Positions 3,092-5,122 of a stretch of 5,122 nt of DNA are shown in pieces. Positions within the stretch are counted from its first letter, which is position 1, and each line of letters starts with the position of its first letter. Position numbers and translations under genes: made by a program. The DNA is from Halomonas sp. (GTDB lineage: Bacteria > Pseudomonadota > Gammaproteobacteria > Pseudomonadales > Halomonadaceae): assembly GCA_007129225.1 (NCBI GenBank), contig SKVX01000152.1:1-5122 (forward strand), read 5' to 3'. The notes under the pieces are model-generated. The model had not been told where the DNA came from. It saw only the letters and a program-made list of their open reading frames with translations, and made no database searches.

Positions 3092-5122
3092 TCAGCGCCT
3101 CATGTCCCGTGTTTCGGCCTCAGCCTGTCCTGATGCCGCTGGCGTTCGCGTCTCCGTACCCCGTCGCCAGGCAAAGTAGCGTTCGAGCCAGCCCAGGACC
3201 CGCTCCGGCTTGTGGGCATTCTTCCATACCCCGGCACTGGCCTTGGCCGCCTCCGACCAGGTGGGATAGGGATGCACCGTCCCCAGCAGCTTGTTCAACC
3301 CGATGCCGTGGGTCATCGCCAGGGTGAATTCCGCCAGCAGTTCGCCGGCGCCGTGCCCCACCACCGTCGCCCCCAGGATACGATCCTTGCCCGGCACCGT
3401 GAGCACCTTGACGAAGCCTTCCGTCAAGCCTTCGGTAATGGCCCGATCCAGTTCGGAGAGCTCATAGCGGGTCACCTCGAACTCGATGCCCTGGGCCCTC
3501 GACTCCCTCTCGCTGAGCCCGACCCTGGCTACCTCCGGATCGGTATAGGTGACCGACGGCAGCGCCCGGTAGCTGACCCGGAAGCGCTTGAATTCACCGA
3601 ACAGGGCGTTGACCGTGGCGTGCCAGGCCTGGTGGGCACTGGCATGGGTCAACTGGAAGGGGCCGGCCACGTCGCCGCAGGCCCAGACATTGGGCAGCAC
3701 GCTCTGCAGCGTGGCATCCACTGCCAGGGTGCCATCCTTGCGGGCTTCCACCCCGAGCGCTTCAAGTCCCATCCCAGACACATTGGCCACGCGTCCCACC
3801 GCCACCAGGAGTCGGTCGAAGTCGATGCGCTCGGTCAGCGTCTGCCCTGACGGACTCTCGTGCTCGACGACCAGCGCATGCCCACCCTCCCGGCCGGCAC
3901 CCGCCTCCACTCGAACGGCCCGGGTGTCGAGCCACAGCGAGAGGCCTTCGGTTTCGAGCCGTTGACGCAGTGCCGTGGCGGTATCGACGTCTTCTCTCGG
4001 CAGCAGCTGGCTACCCATCTCGACCAGGCTCACCCGGCTTCCCAGCCGGGCAAAGCTCTGCCCCAGCTCACAGCCGATGGGGCCACCCCCCAGCACGACA
4101 AGGCGGCCAGGCAGGGACTCAAGCTGCCACAGGTTGTCCGAGGTCAGCACCTCGATATCGCCAAGCCCTGGAAGGTCGGGCACCCGCGGACGCGCCCCGC
4201 TGGCGATGATCACATGGCGCGTGGTGAGCACGCGCTCACCCTTCTCGCCAATGACACGCACTCGCCAGGGATCCAGCAGGCAGGCATCACCGGCGACCAC
4301 TTCCACCCCCAGCCCCTCGTAGCGTTCACGGCTGTCGTGGGGCTCCACCTCGCTAATCGCATGGTGCACATGCCCCATCACCTGCGCAAAATCCACCCGT
4401 GGCTCGCCTGCATGAATGCCATAACGGGCGGACCCACGCACTTCGCTGGCGACACGCGCCGCACGGATCAGCGCCTTGGAGGGCACGCAGCCGGTATTCA
4501 AGCAGTCGCCGCCCAGCTTGTCGCGCTCCACCAGCACGACCCGAGCCTTGACCGCTGCCGCGATGTAGCTGGCCACCAGGCCCGCCGAGCCGCCGCCTAT
4601 GACCACGATGTCGTGGTCGAAGCGAGTCGGACGGCCATAGCGGCTCGCCAATCGGCGACGCTTGCCAATGGCCACCAGGCCTCGGGCCAGCCAGGGGAAG
4701 AGGCCGATGAGCACGAAGGAGCCGATCAGCCCCGGGGACAGGATGCCGGAGAGGCTCTCCAGGTTGCCGAGCTCCCGGCCGGCATTCACGAATACCGCCG
4801 TACCCGGCAACATGCCCAACTGGCTGACCCAGTAGAAGGTCCACAATCGCATCCGCGTCAGCCCCATCACCAGATTGATGACGAAGAAGGGAAACAGCGG
4901 GATCAAGCGCAGCGTGAACAGATAGAATGCGCCCTCCCGTCGAATGCCGGCATTGATGCGCTCGAGCTGCGGGGCGAAGCGTTTTTCCAGCGGGCCACGG
5001 ACCAGGGTCCTGGCGAGCGCCGCCGCCAGGGTGGCGCCGATGGTGCTGGCGAAGGAGATGATCAGCAGGCCCCAGCCGAGGCCGAAGAGCGCACCGCCGA
5101 GCACCGTCAGCAGGGTGGCCCC
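3092..5122 (-). CDS. TVP38/TMEM64 (VTT) membrane domain fused to a mercuric-reductase-like FAD disulfide oxidoreductase (5' end outside window)
   Basis: The frame is open to the right edge (upstream codons read GATLLT before the GTG at 5104), so the start is outside; residues here count from that GTG, giving 670. Residues 1 to about 145 are a DedA-like VTT membrane domain with R66-L-I-P69-x-x-PF73 and GMLPGT (97-102). After a basic linker (148-161) comes a class I pyridine nucleotide-disulfide oxidoreductase: FAD-binding GGGSAG (170-175), redox pair Cys201/Cys206 in GGDCLNTGC, ASGARPRVP (301-309), NAD(P)-binding GGGPIGCELG (339-348), the second FAD motif ACGDV (475-479), and a dimerisation domain from about 512 with SVTYTDPEVARVGLSE. 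The C-terminal HPYPTWSE (611-618) has Tyr613 where lipoamide dehydrogenase has its catalytic His; MerA also has Tyr there. The MerA N-terminal GMTCxxC domain and C-terminal Cys pair are absent, so mercury reduction is doubtful. It likely transfers electrons from NAD(P)H to an unknown substrate at the inner membrane. First gene of an operon with the CDP-alcohol transferase. Confidence 0.9.
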   Translation of the reverse strand, partial: GATLLTVLGGALFGLGWGLLIISFASTIGATLAAALARTLVRGPLEKRFAPQLERINAGIRREGAFYLFTLRLIPLFPFFVINLVMGLTRMRLWTFYWVSQLGMLPGTAVFVNAGRELGNLESLSGILSPGLIGSFVLIGLFPWLARGLVAIGKRRRLASRYGRPTRFDHDIVVIGGGSAGLVASYIAAAVKARVVLVERDKLGGDCLNTGCVPSKALIRAARVASEVRGSARYGIHAGEPRVDFAQVMGHVHHAISEVEPHDSRERYEGLGVEVVAGDACLLDPWRVRVIGEKGERVLTTRHVIIASGARPRVPDLPGLGDIEVLTSDNLWQLESLPGRLVVLGGGPIGCELGQSFARLGSRVSLVEMGSQLLPREDVDTATALRQRLETEGLSLWLDTRAVRVEAGAGREGGHALVVEHESPSGQTLTERIDFDRLLVAVGRVANVSGMGLEALGVEARKDGTLAVDATLQSVLPNVWACGDVAGPFQLTHASAHQAWHATVNALFGEFKRFRVSYRALPSVTYTDPEVARVGLSERESRAQGIEFEVTRYELSELDRAITEGLTEGFVKVLTVPGKDRILGATVVGHGAGELLAEFTLAMTHGIGLNKLLGTVHPYPTWSEAAKASAGVWKNAHKPERVLGWLERYFAWRRGTETRTPAASGQAEAETRDMRR

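Noticed and set aside
3212..3850. A 212-codon open frame on the + strand opposite the flavoenzyme
   Set aside because: It is antisense to conserved flavoenzyme motifs, has no recognisable domain, and is expected from third-position GC bias.
4353..4844. A 163-codon second frame on the - strand inside the fusion gene
   Set aside because: It overlaps the VTT/FAD-domain coding frame in another phase; the main frame carries all conserved motifs without interruption, so this is neither a frameshift nor a separate gene.
5102..5104. GTG at 5104 as the true start of the fusion protein
   Set aside because: Codons upstream stay open to the window edge and encode residues (GATLLT) that fit the start of the VTT domain; the real start should lie outside the window.
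3092..5122. Calling the flavoenzyme a mercuric reductase (merA)
   Set aside because: It shares the CxxxxC pair and the active-site Tyr, but lacks the heavy-metal-associated N-terminal domain and the C-terminal Cys-Cys, and no other mer genes are visible.

Overview
The window looks like a chromosomal housekeeping segment of a GC-rich gammaproteobacterium, most plausibly Halomonadaceae/Oceanospirillales or a Pseudomonas-like relative. The reasons are the long-form isocitrate lyase C-terminus, a SlyB lipoprotein and a SlyD prolyl isomerase that align closely with enterobacterial versions recalled from memory, and strong G/C bias at third codon positions. The genus is an inference. No mobile element, CRISPR array, tRNA or rRNA was seen.

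Layout from left to right: (1) the 3' end of aceA (isocitrate lyase, + strand), closed by a textbook intrinsic terminator; (2) a gap of about 220 bp with a possible promoter and a small leader hairpin, then slyB (+), an outer-membrane glycine-zipper lipoprotein; (3) two tandem hairpins, then a convergent small gene (-) for an unrecognised 94-residue membrane protein with about three membrane segments; (4) a divergent intergenic region of about 210 bp with a good sigma70-like promoter for slyD (+), a cytoplasmic FKBP-type prolyl isomerase/chaperone with an unusually short metal-binding tail; (5) two more tandem hairpins that act as a convergent terminator; (6) a two-gene operon on the - strand that runs in from the right edge. 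It encodes a fusion of a TVP38/TMEM64 (VTT/DedA-like) membrane domain with a mercuric-reductase-like pyridine nucleotide-disulfide oxidoreductase (5' end outside the window), followed after a 1-nt gap by a CDP-alcohol phosphatidyltransferase.

The aceA, slyB, orf94 and slyD genes appear to be separate transcription units that share only position. The exception is the right-hand operon, where two integral membrane proteins are translationally close: a membrane-anchored flavin/disulfide reductase and a phospholipid-headgroup transferase. This points to a joint job at the inner membrane whose substrate the sequence does not reveal. It is the most interesting part of the window: the flavoenzyme keeps the CxxxxC redox pair but has Tyr where lipoamide dehydrogenase and glutathione reductase have the catalytic His, as in mercuric reductase, yet it lacks the C-terminal Cys-Cys of MerA.
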